Positions 24,645-33,168 of a stretch of 64,000 nt of DNA are shown one piece after another. Made by a program: the position numbers and the translations under genes. Origin of the DNA: CAZTZL01 sp964537715 (lineage in GTDB: Bacteria; Zhuqueibacterota; QNDG01; DSAB01); the NCBI GenBank assembly GCA_964537715.1, contig CAZIAH010000004.1, positions 1-64,000 on the forward strand, given 5' to 3'. Each line of letters opens with the position of its first letter. The stretch's first letter is position 1. The notes under the pieces were generated by a model. The model searched no databases, was not told where the DNA came from, and was given only the letters and a program-made list of their open reading frames with translations.

Positions 24645-26609
24645 TTAATCGCTGCGTTTTTTCTGACTCAAATCAATTGCTGTCCGTACCGAACGTAATA
24701 AATCGGTCAAAGTGTATGGTTTCTGCAGGAAATAAAAACCCTTGTCTCGTATCAACGGCCACTGTGATTTGTGATCCGTATAACCGCTCGTTAAAAGAAT
24801 TTGGACATTGGAATGGATTTTCAGCATTTCTTCCACCAGTTCGATACCGCTTTTATCGGACAAAACCACGTCGCTGAAAACGAGTCTAAAATTTCCTTTT
24901 TCCTTTTTAAAAATTTCAAGTGCTTCTTTTGCATTCCTGGCAGGAATCACGGAATAGCCGCACTTGTCCAGTGCTTTTAAAGCGGACTCGCGAACTTTTT
25001 CCTCATCCTCCACAAGAAGAATCCTCTCTTTATTTCCTGTCAAACCCTGAAGAGAAATCTTGCCGTCCACTTCTTTCTCAGGTTTTCCGGCCGAAGCGGG
25101 AAGGTAGACACTAAACTCGGATCCTTCGCCCAGTGTACTGTTCATTGAAATCCAGCCTTCGTGCTCTTTGACAATACCGTAGACAACGGACAGTCCCAAT
25201 CCGGTTCCCTCTCCGGGACCTTTGGTCGTAAAGAAAGGTTCAAAAATACGTTCGAATATTTTTTTATCGATGCCGATACCGGTATCCCGAATGGAAAGAC
25301 AAACAAAATCGCCAGGACGGGATTCCGGCAGTTGTTTATTCGTATCCCGGGTTAAAGTTTTGTTTTCAGTTTTTATGACCAATTTCCCACCATCAGGCAT
25401 GGCGTCCCTGGAATTGAGAGCCAGATTCATGATGACCTGCTCGATATTCCCGGCGTCGGCTTTGACCGACCAGAGTTCTGGATCGAGATCCGTGCGAATC
25501 TCGATATTTTCACCGATCAACCGCTGAAACATTTTCAGAAGATTTTCAATCGAATCGTTCAGGCTGAACGAAGTAAATTCCATGGGATGCTTCCGGCTGA
25601 AAAGCAGCAACTGCCGGATCAATCCGGAGGCCCGCATGGCCGCGAGTCGGATCTCCTTCAAATCCTTGTGCAAAACATTGTCTTCTTCGAGTCGCATCAT
25701 GGCGACATCCGAACTCACCTGAATGGCTGTCATCAAATTATTGAAATCATGGGCCACACCTCCGGCCAGTGTGCCGATCGCCTCCATTTTCTGGGCCTGA
25801 AACAGCTGTGCCCGAATCTTTTCCTTTTCTTTTTCCGCATTTTTTCTTTCAGTGACATCATGCACGTTGCACTGAATCAGTTTGCGGTTATCCATATTAT
25901 AGCTGTTGCATGTAAGTTCGATATCGATTTCCTTGCCGTCTTTCCTTTTCAGCACCAGGTGATCATGATGGATATAGGCTTCTTCTTCGGACTCGTCGAA
26001 CAAATCATCGAGCAAGGATGGATCATTGAGCACTCCAATATCGACAAGTGTTTTGCACAAAACCTGGTTTCGTTTTACTCCTAACAACTCCAGCATAAAG
26101 GGATTGACATCTCGAATTTCTCCTGTTTCCGTATCCAGGAGCAGAATACCTTCCTTGGCCGATTCGAACAGCCGCCGGTACCTCGCTTCGGAAGCCAACA
26201 ATGCCTCCTCGGCACATTTTTTCTCTTTCATGGCCTGCGATTTTTCAACAGCGCTTCTCACTGCGGGACCCAGATGGCCCAGGCGGTCTTTCAAAACATA
26301 ATCGACTGCGCCCGCTTTCATACATTCGACGGCGGTCTCTTCATTGATCGCTCCCGTAACGATGATCAATGGAGTCTCTGGAGACGCTTTCTTGACCAGT
26401 TCAAGTGCGCTCATCCCGTCAAATTTGGGCAGGGAGTAATCGGCAAGAACGAGATCCGGTTTTAAAGTTTCGATAGCTGTTATGAAATCTTCACGGTTGG
26501 CCACTCTTTTCGAAACGAATTTGAACTTGGCATCCATCAACTCGTTTTCCATTAAGAGTGCATCGGATTTCATATCTTCCAATATCAGGATGCGAAGTTT
26601 GTCATCCAT
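24645..26609 (-). CDS. REC-PAS-HisKA-HATPase-REC hybrid histidine kinase
   Basis: A 654-residue soluble kinase. An N-terminal receiver (residues 1-125) has D57 (LVLADYSLPKFDG) and K107 (DYVLKD). A PAS domain lies at about 140-260 (RLFESAKEGILLLDTETGEI). HisKA has H287 (GGVAHDFNNLM). The ATPase has VIMNLALNSRDAM, RDTGIGI and GEGTGLGLSVVYG. A second receiver follows (LLVEDEEKVRESALKALDKC, FSDVVLSDKSGIELVEEM, then FLQKPY). From HisKA onward it is a close paralogue of the kinase at 19906-21861, including the same SGYTD(K/H)KSQWPLI segment, so the two arose by duplication. Its start and the ribosome binding region are ordinary. Confidence 0.93.
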   Translation of the reverse strand: MDDKLRILILEDMKSDALLMENELMDAKFKFVSKRVANREDFITAIETLKPDLVLADYSLPKFDGMSALELVKKASPETPLIIVTGAINEETAVECMKAGAVDYVLKDRLGHLGPAVRSAVEKSQAMKEKKCAEEALLASEARYRRLFESAKEGILLLDTETGEIRDVNPFMLELLGVKRNQVLCKTLVDIGVLNDPSLLDDLFDESEEEAYIHHDHLVLKRKDGKEIDIELTCNSYNMDNRKLIQCNVHDVTERKNAEKEKEKIRAQLFQAQKMEAIGTLAGGVAHDFNNLMTAIQVSSDVAMMRLEEDNVLHKDLKEIRLAAMRASGLIRQLLLFSRKHPMEFTSFSLNDSIENLLKMFQRLIGENIEIRTDLDPELWSVKADAGNIEQVIMNLALNSRDAMPDGGKLVIKTENKTLTRDTNKQLPESRPGDFVCLSIRDTGIGIDKKIFERIFEPFFTTKGPGEGTGLGLSVVYGIVKEHEGWISMNSTLGEGSEFSVYLPASAGKPEKEVDGKISLQGLTGNKERILLVEDEEKVRESALKALDKCGYSVIPARNAKEALEIFKKEKGNFRLVFSDVVLSDKSGIELVEEMLKIHSNVQILLTSGYTDHKSQWPLIRDKGFYFLQKPYTLTDLLRSVRTAIDLSQKKRSD

Positions 26610-26772
26610 AAATCATGTCCATTTTATGATTCAGCGAAAGCAAACCCAGAATTTTTGATTATTTTAAAAATATCGAAAAAATGCGGTGAATACAAGTATT
26701 TTATTTGACCACTCGATTCCGGATGAGGAAATTATCGTCAGTGATCCGGACCCATTTTTTAGCAGAAATCCG

Positions 26773-27420
26773 TTACTGTAAAAAATTCATCAACAAATAA
26801 ACACCCTCTCTGCCAACCAGGAAGTATAAAAGAGTCATAACGATTGGCCAGATCAACCAGCGAAAAAATCCAAGAAACAGAAGCCCGAAAATAATAAGCA
26901 TGCCGTATCTTTCAATTTTGAGATAATTTTGTGCCCATTCGTCTGGCAGCAGTCCAACAAGGATTCGTGATCCGTCGAGCGGTGGAATAGGAACGAGATT
27001 GAAACAGGCCAGAACCAGGTTGATAAGAACAGCCAGAACAAGAAATTGATGAAGGACATTGGGCCCTCCTGAAATACCAAAAGACAATCGGAAAATAACG
27101 GCCGCAACAATGGACAAAAGCAAATTGCTAACAGGTCCCGATGCCCCCACAATGGCAAAATCTTTTTTTGCGTCTTTGAACCGCCACGGATTGATCGGAA
27201 CCGGTTTGGCATATGCAAACAAAACTGGAGCATGCGTGACAATCAAAAACAGCGGAAGAAGAATGCTCCCGAACGGGTCGATATGGGGAAGGGGATTCAG
27301 TGTCAATCTTCCCTGTTCCTTTGCTGTGGTATCCCCCCGCCAGAGTGCTGCCCGGCCGTGGGCATATTCATGAAAAACAATCGAAAATATCAGCACGACG
27401 ATTTGCGGTATCCAACGCAT
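26773..27420 (-). CDS. Site-2 protease family membrane metalloprotease (M50)
   Basis: A 215-residue integral membrane protein. The zinc-binding motif is H17-E-Y-A-H21 in the first membrane helix (IVFHEYAHGRAALWRGD), and the third ligand motif is NLVPIPPLDGSRIL. Five or six membrane segments are present. The short form without PDZ domain fits the Rip/YwhC-like M50 proteins of unknown substrate. A ~180-bp structured repeat lies 107 bp upstream of its start. Confidence 0.92.
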   Translation of the reverse strand: MRWIPQIVVLIFSIVFHEYAHGRAALWRGDTTAKEQGRLTLNPLPHIDPFGSILLPLFLIVTHAPVLFAYAKPVPINPWRFKDAKKDFAIVGASGPVSNLLLSIVAAVIFRLSFGISGGPNVLHQFLVLAVLINLVLACFNLVPIPPLDGSRILVGLLPDEWAQNYLKIERYGMLIIFGLLFLGFFRWLIWPIVMTLLYFLVGREGVYLLMNFLQ

Positions 27421-27526
27421 TGTTTCTACCCCCTTTTACAAATAGTAATCATAAGTATCCTGTTAAAATCATTCAGTTATTTAAGAACCCGTACGTTTTT
27501 CAAATAATTCACAGAAAAAAGTGCTC

Positions 27527-27704
27527 TTTTCGCGGCATTCTCATCCCGCTCTAATAATTATAAACTATTATTGAAAAGGCGGGATCGTTGGCCGCATGTT
27601 CTTTGTCTTCAATACCTTAAAATTTCAATCACTTGATCCCGCAAAAGCGGGGCGCTATCCCGATTTCAAATATTATATTATTGATTGATTCGGGATGGCA
27701 ACTC
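27527..27704. repeat. Three-hairpin structured intergenic element, copy 1
   Basis: About 178 bp, closely related to 32107-32288. Features shared in order: GCGGC paired with GCCGC enclosing CCCGC paired with GCGGG; then GATCCCGC-AAAA-GCGGGGCGC; then ATCCCGA paired with TCGGGAT. The single-stranded words GCATGTTCTTTGTCTTCAAT and GGCAA are also shared. It lies between the MlaD-like gene and the protease gene, 107 bp before the start of the latter. The rest of 27421-27812 shows no gene. Confidence 0.75.
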
Positions 27705-27812
27705 AAAATAAGAATGAACAATGAATATGTATACTGTTAAAACCTTGCAAATTTAATTATTCTAATATCTGGTATTAATGAATTAAAAATAAACTGATAA
27801 AAAATTGATCCA

Positions 27813-28826
27813 TCAATTCGTATTTTTCTTTTCCATCTTTTTCTGCTCTCTCAGCCGGGCGGCTTCGCCTGACTTTCTCCGGTTCTGGATAAACCACTTG
27901 CTGATCTTGCTTCTTTCGATCCCCAGAACGACATCCTGCAACCCGATAAAAAGGTCATCGTCATTGATCAGATAGCCGAGCGTTCCCTTACCCGTATCTA
28001 TTTTGGCAGTGATATTGGCCAATGAATGTATCGTCGAGCGGAGATCGTTTGTCAACGCTTCGCCGTATTCCTTATCGTTGATCAATTTCCCAAGCGTCCC
28101 CTCGTTACTGTTCAGCCGTTCTGCAACCTCCTTCAGATCCGCGCTGGCCGTTTTCAGATCCAAGAGGGTCTGCTTGAAATTCACCGAATCAGAAAGAAGC
28201 GCGCCAAGTGTTCCTTTCCCCTCGTCAATTGCACTGAGCATACCGGACAATTTCTGGGTGGAAAGAGAAAGATTGTGAAATGATTCCCGTATTTCCAGTG
28301 GTTTGTTTAACAGAATCCCAAGTGCGCCGTCTCCCCGATCGAGCTTTAAAAGTACCTTCCGGAGGTCTTCCAGAACGAGCGAAGTGTTGCCGACAATGGC
28401 ATCATACCCCTTTGTCGGAGCCGCCTGAATAAAACCGCCCTCTTTAATGAGAGGTTTGTCTACGCTGCCCATGGTTAATTCGACCACTTTTCCGTAAACG
28501 AGACTTGCTGATGCGACGCGCGCTTTCGAATCCTCGCGAATTCGGCCGGCAATCTCCTTGGAAACCGTAATTTCAACCAGAATATTTTTCTGATCGAGAT
28601 CCTTGGGGAACCCGATCTTCTCCACATTTCCGACCTCGACACCCGTGAGAAGAACGGGATCTCCCTCATAAAGTCCGGCAGTCGATGTGAAAAGAATTTT
28701 ATAGTGGACTTTTCCCCTAAAGAAAGTGTTCTTGCCTCCGATAAAAAAAACAGCCCCGATCATGATGGATAACCCGATGACGATCACTCCGCCGACCCGA
28801 ATTTCCTTGCTCAATTTTCTGCTCAT
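27813..28826 (-). CDS. mlaD: MlaD-family MCE-domain protein (lipid transport, substrate-binding)
   Basis: A 337-residue protein anchored by one N-terminal membrane helix (VGGVIVIGLSIMIGAVFFIG). The MCE domain follows at about 38-115 (YKILFTSTAGLYEGDPVLLT, GVEVGNVEKIGFPKD). The long C-terminal part is helical with repeating (D/E)(E/K)GKGTLG(A/K/Y)L units (GDGALGILLNKPLE, GKGTLGALLSD, NEGTLGKLINDKE, GKGTLGYLINDDD). Such repeats build a periplasmic needle or barrel in MCE proteins. With the ATPase and permease encoded directly upstream it forms a complete Mla-type ABC phospholipid transport system of the inner membrane. Confidence 0.92.
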   Translation of the reverse strand: MSRKLSKEIRVGGVIVIGLSIMIGAVFFIGGKNTFFRGKVHYKILFTSTAGLYEGDPVLLTGVEVGNVEKIGFPKDLDQKNILVEITVSKEIAGRIREDSKARVASASLVYGKVVELTMGSVDKPLIKEGGFIQAAPTKGYDAIVGNTSLVLEDLRKVLLKLDRGDGALGILLNKPLEIRESFHNLSLSTQKLSGMLSAIDEGKGTLGALLSDSVNFKQTLLDLKTASADLKEVAERLNSNEGTLGKLINDKEYGEALTNDLRSTIHSLANITAKIDTGKGTLGYLINDDDLFIGLQDVVLGIERSKISKWFIQNRRKSGEAARLREQKKMEKKNTN

Positions 28827-28838
28827 AATGGATTGGCC

Positions 28839-29567
28839 TCAACTCTTTAAAAATTCCTGAACAATATGATCCTCACACGTTTCGATTTCTTCCGGTGTTC
28901 CCACGAATTTGATTTTCCCCCGATAAAGAAACGCAATCCGGTCCGCCACCGCCATCGCGCTTTGTACGTTGTGGGTTACGATAATGGAAGTAATTCCAAG
29001 CTGTTCGTGAATGCTCCGCATCAGCTTGGTCACCCAGCGTGTGGTAATGGGATCCAGACCCGTGGTCGGCTCATCGTACAGAAGCGCTTTGGGTTCGAGA
29101 ATAATGGCTCTGGCCAGGGCCACACGCTTTCGCATGCCGCCGCTGAGATTCGAGGGCATCATCCAATCCGTGCCTTCGAGACCGACCAGTCTCAATTTTT
29201 CTTTGACTTTGACTTCTATATCACTCTGGGACAGCTGCGTGTGCTCCTGCAGAGGAAATGCCACATTATCAAAAACTGACATCGAATCGAACAGGGCGCT
29301 GCTCTGAAACAGGAACCCGACACTTTTTCTGATCGGCATCAATTGATTTTCTTCATAGTTCGTGATATCTTTCCCTTCGACAAAAATCCGCCCTTTGTCA
29401 GGATGGAGCAGTCCCACGATATGTTTCAGAACGACTGTTTTCCCGGTACCGCTTCCTCCCAGAACGATCAGAACTTCGCCTCTTCGAATGAAAAGAGTCA
29501 GCCCTCTTAGAACTTCCTTCCCTTCGAAATTTTTGTACACTTCATCGAAAAATGCGAACGGCGCCAT
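28839..29567 (-). CDS. mlaF: Mla-type ABC transporter ATP-binding protein
   Basis: A 242-residue ABC ATPase. Walker A is LGGSGTGKTVVLKH, the signature is NLSGGMRKRVALARA and Walker B is ALLYDEPTTGLDP with a switch His in IIVTHNVQSA. It powers phospholipid movement by the permease encoded 9 bp upstream and the MCE protein encoded 12 bp downstream. The preference for LSGGMRKR is typical of the MlaF/TTG2A group. Spacing shows one operon. Confidence 0.95.
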   Translation of the reverse strand: MAPFAFFDEVYKNFEGKEVLRGLTLFIRRGEVLIVLGGSGTGKTVVLKHIVGLLHPDKGRIFVEGKDITNYEENQLMPIRKSVGFLFQSSALFDSMSVFDNVAFPLQEHTQLSQSDIEVKVKEKLRLVGLEGTDWMMPSNLSGGMRKRVALARAIILEPKALLYDEPTTGLDPITTRWVTKLMRSIHEQLGITSIIVTHNVQSAMAVADRIAFLYRGKIKFVGTPEEIETCEDHIVQEFLKS

Positions 29568-29576
29568 GCGTCTCCT

Positions 29577-30353
29577 TTAAAAGATAATCAGGAGTTTGGT
29601 CAGAAAATAATCGGAAATCATGATACAGACCGAACTCGTCACCACGGAATTGGTGGTTGCCTTGCCGACGCCCTCCGCACCTCCTGCCACTTTCAATCCG
29701 TTATAACAGCCGATCAGTGAAATAAAGAACCCGAAGAAAACGGATTTAAAAATCCCTCCGAAAAAATCGGACAGACTCACGGCCCGCTCGACCTGGGAAA
29801 CATAAGTCGCAAAGGTCATCTTGATATCGACGAGGCTGATCACCAGTCCGCCGAAAATGCCGACAAAATCCGCGACGGCAGTCAAAAGAGGAAGCATGAG
29901 AAGCGTAGCAAAGATCCGGGGAAAGACGAGTTTTTTCGCCGGACTGGCTCCCATCAACCGAATGGCATCGACCTGTTCGGTTACTTTCATCGATCCGATC
30001 ACGGATGTGATGCCCGCGCTAACCCTGCCTCCGACAAGCAAAGCCGTCAAAAGTGGACCAAACTCCCGCGTGATGGCGACGGCCACGCCGATTCCCACCA
30101 TGACCCGTCCCGCAAAATTGGCTTCCGAATAGGCCACTTGTACCGCAAGGACCATACCGACAAAAAAAGAAGAAATCAGAACGATAGGAAGAGAATGGAA
30201 TCCGATCTCATCCATTTGTGTCAGAAGCGATTTGATTTCGTAGGGCCGGCGGAATCCGAAACGGAGTGTATCCACCCAGAGATAGGCCATCTCGCCTACA
30301 TTCCGCGCACTTCGGACAATATGATCTTTGATCCCTTTCAGCCAGGAAAACAT
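29577..30353 (-). CDS. mlaE: MlaE-family ABC transporter permease
   Basis: A 258-residue inner-membrane permease. MlaE-family motifs include LPIVLISSFFVGMVLAVQVA, REFGPLLTALLVGGRVSAGI, GSMKVTEQVDAIRLMGASPA and FFGFFISLIGCYNGLKVAGG with AEGVGKATTNSVV. Five membrane segments are expected. It is the first of the three Mla genes and follows gpmI by 18 bp on the same strand. Confidence 0.95.
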   Translation of the reverse strand: MFSWLKGIKDHIVRSARNVGEMAYLWVDTLRFGFRRPYEIKSLLTQMDEIGFHSLPIVLISSFFVGMVLAVQVAYSEANFAGRVMVGIGVAVAITREFGPLLTALLVGGRVSAGITSVIGSMKVTEQVDAIRLMGASPAKKLVFPRIFATLLMLPLLTAVADFVGIFGGLVISLVDIKMTFATYVSQVERAVSLSDFFGGIFKSVFFGFFISLIGCYNGLKVAGGAEGVGKATTNSVVTSSVCIMISDYFLTKLLIIF

Positions 30354-30371
30354 GGACTCACTTCCGCTTTT

Positions 30372-32024
30372 TTATTTAAACCGGATTATTCCGGGATCAT
30401 ACCCTTCCGCCGCTTCAAATCCGAGCAGATGCAGACAGGTGGTCGCGATATTACTCAGACCCAAATTTCCGGATTCAGCGAGCCGGTATTCGTTTTGAAA
30501 CTGCGGATCGTAAATAATAAAGGGAACCGGATTCAGTGTGTGCGCAGTCCTTGCTTTGGGTTGTCCGTTTTCATGGAGCTTCGGCTGACCGGACTTGTCC
30601 AGTTCGAACATTTCGTCCGAATTGCCGTGGTCGGCCGTAATGAGTGCGATTCCGTTCAGCTCCTTGATTTTCGGAAGCAGCCGCTTCAGCGCGAGGTCGA
30701 CCGATTCCACGCCGATGACCGCGGAGTGAAACACGCCTGTGTGCCCGACCATGTCTCCGTTGGCATAATTCACGCGTCCAAACCGGTGCTTTCCCGAACC
30801 AAGTTCCTTCAACAGCCGGTCCGTGATTTCGGCGCTCTTCATCCAGGGCCGCTGTTCGAAGGGCACGCGGTCCGAGGGAATTTCGATGTAAGTCTCAAGT
30901 GTTTCGTTGAACTTACCGCTCCAGTTCCCGTTGAAAAAATAGGTCACATGGCCGAATTTCTGCGTTTCGCTGATGGCCAGTTGTGTTACGCCGGTATTGG
31001 ACAAAAGCTCGCCCACCGTCCGGTCGATGGCCGGCGGTTCTACGAGATATTGTTTGGGAATGTGCAGATCCCCGTCATATTCCATCATGCCGGCATATTC
31101 CACCTTTGGAACCGGGCCGCGGTCGAATTTATCGAAATCGGCCTCTTCGAATGCCCGGCTGATCTCGATGGCCCGGTCGCCTCGGAAATTGAAAAAGATC
31201 ACCGAATCGCCGTCGGTAATCGGACCGACCGGCTTCCCGTCCTTTTCAACCGTGAATGGAGGCAGGAACTGATCCGTGACAGCGGGATCCCGTTTCCGGA
31301 ATGTTTCGATGGCCTTTTCAGCAGAAGGAAACTTTTCCGAAATTCCGAGTACGTGGGCTTCCCAGCCCCGCTTCACGATTTCCCAGTCCGCCTGGTACCG
31401 ATCCATGGTCACGACCATCCGGCCGCCGCCGCTGGCAATCGCGTAATCGTATCCCAATGCATTGATTTCGGACAAGAATTTTTCAAAGGGAACGACATAG
31501 TCGAGCGCGGAGGTCTCTCCGACATCCCTGCCGTCGAGAAGAATGTGAATTCTGACTTTTTTGACACCCTCTTCTTTCGCACGTAAAATCATGGCTTTCA
31601 ACTGATCGATGTGGCTGTGCACATTGCCGTCTGAAAAGAGCCCGATAAAATGAAGTGTGGACTGTTTCGTCCGACACTGTTCGATCAATTTCTTCCAGGT
31701 TTCTCCGGTCCACAAACGGCCGGTCTGGATGGCCTCGTTAACCAATCTGGCGCCCTGGGCAAAAACACGTCCCGCGCCGATGGCATTGTGGCCGACTTCA
31801 GAATTGCCCATATCGCTATCCGAAGGCAGTCCGACCGCCGTGCCGTGCGCCTTGAGCTGTGTGTAGAGACAATTTCCCATCAGCCAGTCCAAAGTCGGTG
31901 TGTGCGCGGCCTTGACCGCATTGCCGATCGGACTGGGGTTTAATCCGACACCGTCCATGATGACAAGCAAAAGCGGACCAGGTCGTCCGGAAAAAGATTT
32001 GAATTTTTTAAGTTTCTCCATCAA
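30372..32024 (-). CDS. gpmI: 2,3-bisphosphoglycerate-independent phosphoglycerate mutase
   Basis: A 550-residue alkaline-phosphatase-superfamily enzyme that interconverts 3- and 2-phosphoglycerate in glycolysis. The first metal site is in LLLVIMDGVGLNPS, the catalytic Ser is S75 in LPSDSDMGNSEVGHNAIGAG, and the second metal site is ALITADHGNSDEMF with later HTLNPVPFI. Other family segments are LLDGRDV and SGGGRMVVTMDRYQADW. The ATG at 32021 is equally possible. It leads the run gpmI-mlaE-mlaF-mlaD. A structured repeat lies about 80 bp upstream. Confidence 0.96.
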   Translation of the reverse strand: MMEKLKKFKSFSGRPGPLLLVIMDGVGLNPSPIGNAVKAAHTPTLDWLMGNCLYTQLKAHGTAVGLPSDSDMGNSEVGHNAIGAGRVFAQGARLVNEAIQTGRLWTGETWKKLIEQCRTKQSTLHFIGLFSDGNVHSHIDQLKAMILRAKEEGVKKVRIHILLDGRDVGETSALDYVVPFEKFLSEINALGYDYAIASGGGRMVVTMDRYQADWEIVKRGWEAHVLGISEKFPSAEKAIETFRKRDPAVTDQFLPPFTVEKDGKPVGPITDGDSVIFFNFRGDRAIEISRAFEEADFDKFDRGPVPKVEYAGMMEYDGDLHIPKQYLVEPPAIDRTVGELLSNTGVTQLAISETQKFGHVTYFFNGNWSGKFNETLETYIEIPSDRVPFEQRPWMKSAEITDRLLKELGSGKHRFGRVNYANGDMVGHTGVFHSAVIGVESVDLALKRLLPKIKELNGIALITADHGNSDEMFELDKSGQPKLHENGQPKARTAHTLNPVPFIIYDPQFQNEYRLAESGNLGLSNIATTCLHLLGFEAAEGYDPGIIRFK

Positions 32025-32106
32025 TACCCCTGAATCATGAGTGTCCAGTTAAATCAATCATTTATTACTTTGTAAACATTTTATGCTATACTCAAATGAA
32101 ATTCTG

Positions 32107-32288
32107 TTTTTTTCGCGGCATTCGAATCCCGCCTCAATAATGATAAAATATAATTGAAATAGCAGGATTGTCAGCCGCATGTTTTTTGTCTTCAATAATC
32201 TAAATATTTCAATAACTTGATCCCGCGAAAGCGGGGCGCCATCCCGAGCCAATCGATAATATAGTATTTAGAATCGGGATGGCAAGTC
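32107..32288. repeat. Three-hairpin structured intergenic element, copy 2
   Basis: About 182 bp matching 27527-27704 along its whole length. The second hairpin loop is GAAA here and AAAA in copy 1, with the same CCCGC/GCGGG stem. The inner stem is TCAAT/ATTGA here and AATAAT/ATTATT in copy 1, so pairing is kept while sequence differs. It lies 83 bp before the gpmI start. The rest of 32025-32389 shows no gene. Confidence 0.75.
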
Positions 32289-32389
32289 AATTCTAAAATC
32301 GCAAAGCAAACTTTCTATTCATACTTTACTGCTTATTAAATGTTTAAACTTTTTTCCTTTTCTTAATTGTATACTAATATTCCTGAATA

Positions 32390-32884
32390 TTAAGTATCAG
32401 AAAACCGATCATCCGATACCGTGTGTTGGCCGATTCGATTCAGTTTGTCCCCCATCCAGCCGGTTTTCGCATCGGGATGGGCATCCACATCCGGGAAATA
32501 GGGTTTGATATCGAGCAAAGGCGTTCCATCGATCATATCCACACCCGCGATGTGGAGAATATTTTTTTCTCGTTTGATCAGACGCACCACGGTCATTCCA
32601 ATGGGATTGGGCCGTCTTGGACCCCGAATCGTAAATATTCCGTGGATCTGATCGTCCAAGAACGGACGCGCAGTCAGATCATATCCGTTCGATTTGTGAA
32701 AACAGTACAACAAAATCAAATGAGAAAATCCCTCGATGTCTTTCAATCCTTCCGCATACTCCAGATCGATCTCGACGGTTCCATGATTCTCCGGAAACAG
32801 AGCGCCCTGAATCGGCATTCCCTGTCTCTCCTGAAACGGAGTACGGATCGTTCCAATGGGGCAAAATTCAATTTGATTGGTCAT
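32390..32884 (-). CDS. trmO: tRNA (N6-threonylcarbamoyladenosine37-N6)-methyltransferase TrmO
   Basis: About 164 residues from ATG 32884, preceded by AGGA; the frame extends to 32923, but the family starts near FCPIGTIRTPF. The TrmO/TsaA (UPF0066) beta-barrel domain shows IGTIRTPFQERQGMPIQ, GFSHLILLYCFHKS, FTIRGPRRPNPIGMTVVRLI and DMIDGTPLLDIKPYFPDVD. The enzyme methylates t6A37 of threonine tRNAs using SAM. Confidence 0.92.
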   Translation of the reverse strand: MTNQIEFCPIGTIRTPFQERQGMPIQGALFPENHGTVEIDLEYAEGLKDIEGFSHLILLYCFHKSNGYDLTARPFLDDQIHGIFTIRGPRRPNPIGMTVVRLIKREKNILHIAGVDMIDGTPLLDIKPYFPDVDAHPDAKTGWMGDKLNRIGQHTVSDDRFSDT

Positions 32885-32894
32885 GGTTAAAATC

Positions 32895-33161
32895 CTAATT
32901 GCTTCCCGATTGTGGAAGCTCATGAATGATGACTTCCTGCTCGCCGCGTTCCGAGGTCAGGCAGTAAACTTTTCCGTTTTTGCAGACCCAGTAGGAAATC
33001 GGGAAAGCCCACTCCGAAGCTGACATTTTCTGAATACAGGCTCCTGGCCTGATGAGGAATTTGACCTTTCTCACCATCTCGATGCCCGATCCGATAAAGA
33101 GCCGAATCCAGGTCGCGAGGAATAGGGAAATGGATTTTTTACTGATTTGATTGACTGTCAT
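32895..33161 (-). CDS. Small hypothetical protein
   Basis: About 88 residues from ATG 33161; a TTG start at 33179 would overlap the upstream gene. The N-terminal third is hydrophobic and basic (ISLFLATWIRLFIGSGIEMV), then a short soluble part with a Cys pair (YWVCKNGKVYCLTSE). It lies between the DUF362 gene (8 bp gap) and trmO (10 bp gap) on the same strand, so probably in one operon. No family recognised. Confidence 0.6.
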   Translation of the reverse strand: MTVNQISKKSISLFLATWIRLFIGSGIEMVRKVKFLIRPGACIQKMSASEWAFPISYWVCKNGKVYCLTSERGEQEVIIHELPQSGSN

Positions 33162-33168
33162 GATAATC

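Noticed and set aside
30138..31586. A 482-codon open frame on the plus strand opposite gpmI and mlaE
   Set aside because: The minus strand carries two clearly recognised genes here (gpmI, mlaE). The plus-strand translation is rich in His, Arg and Phe without domain logic, as expected for a shadow of GC-biased codons.
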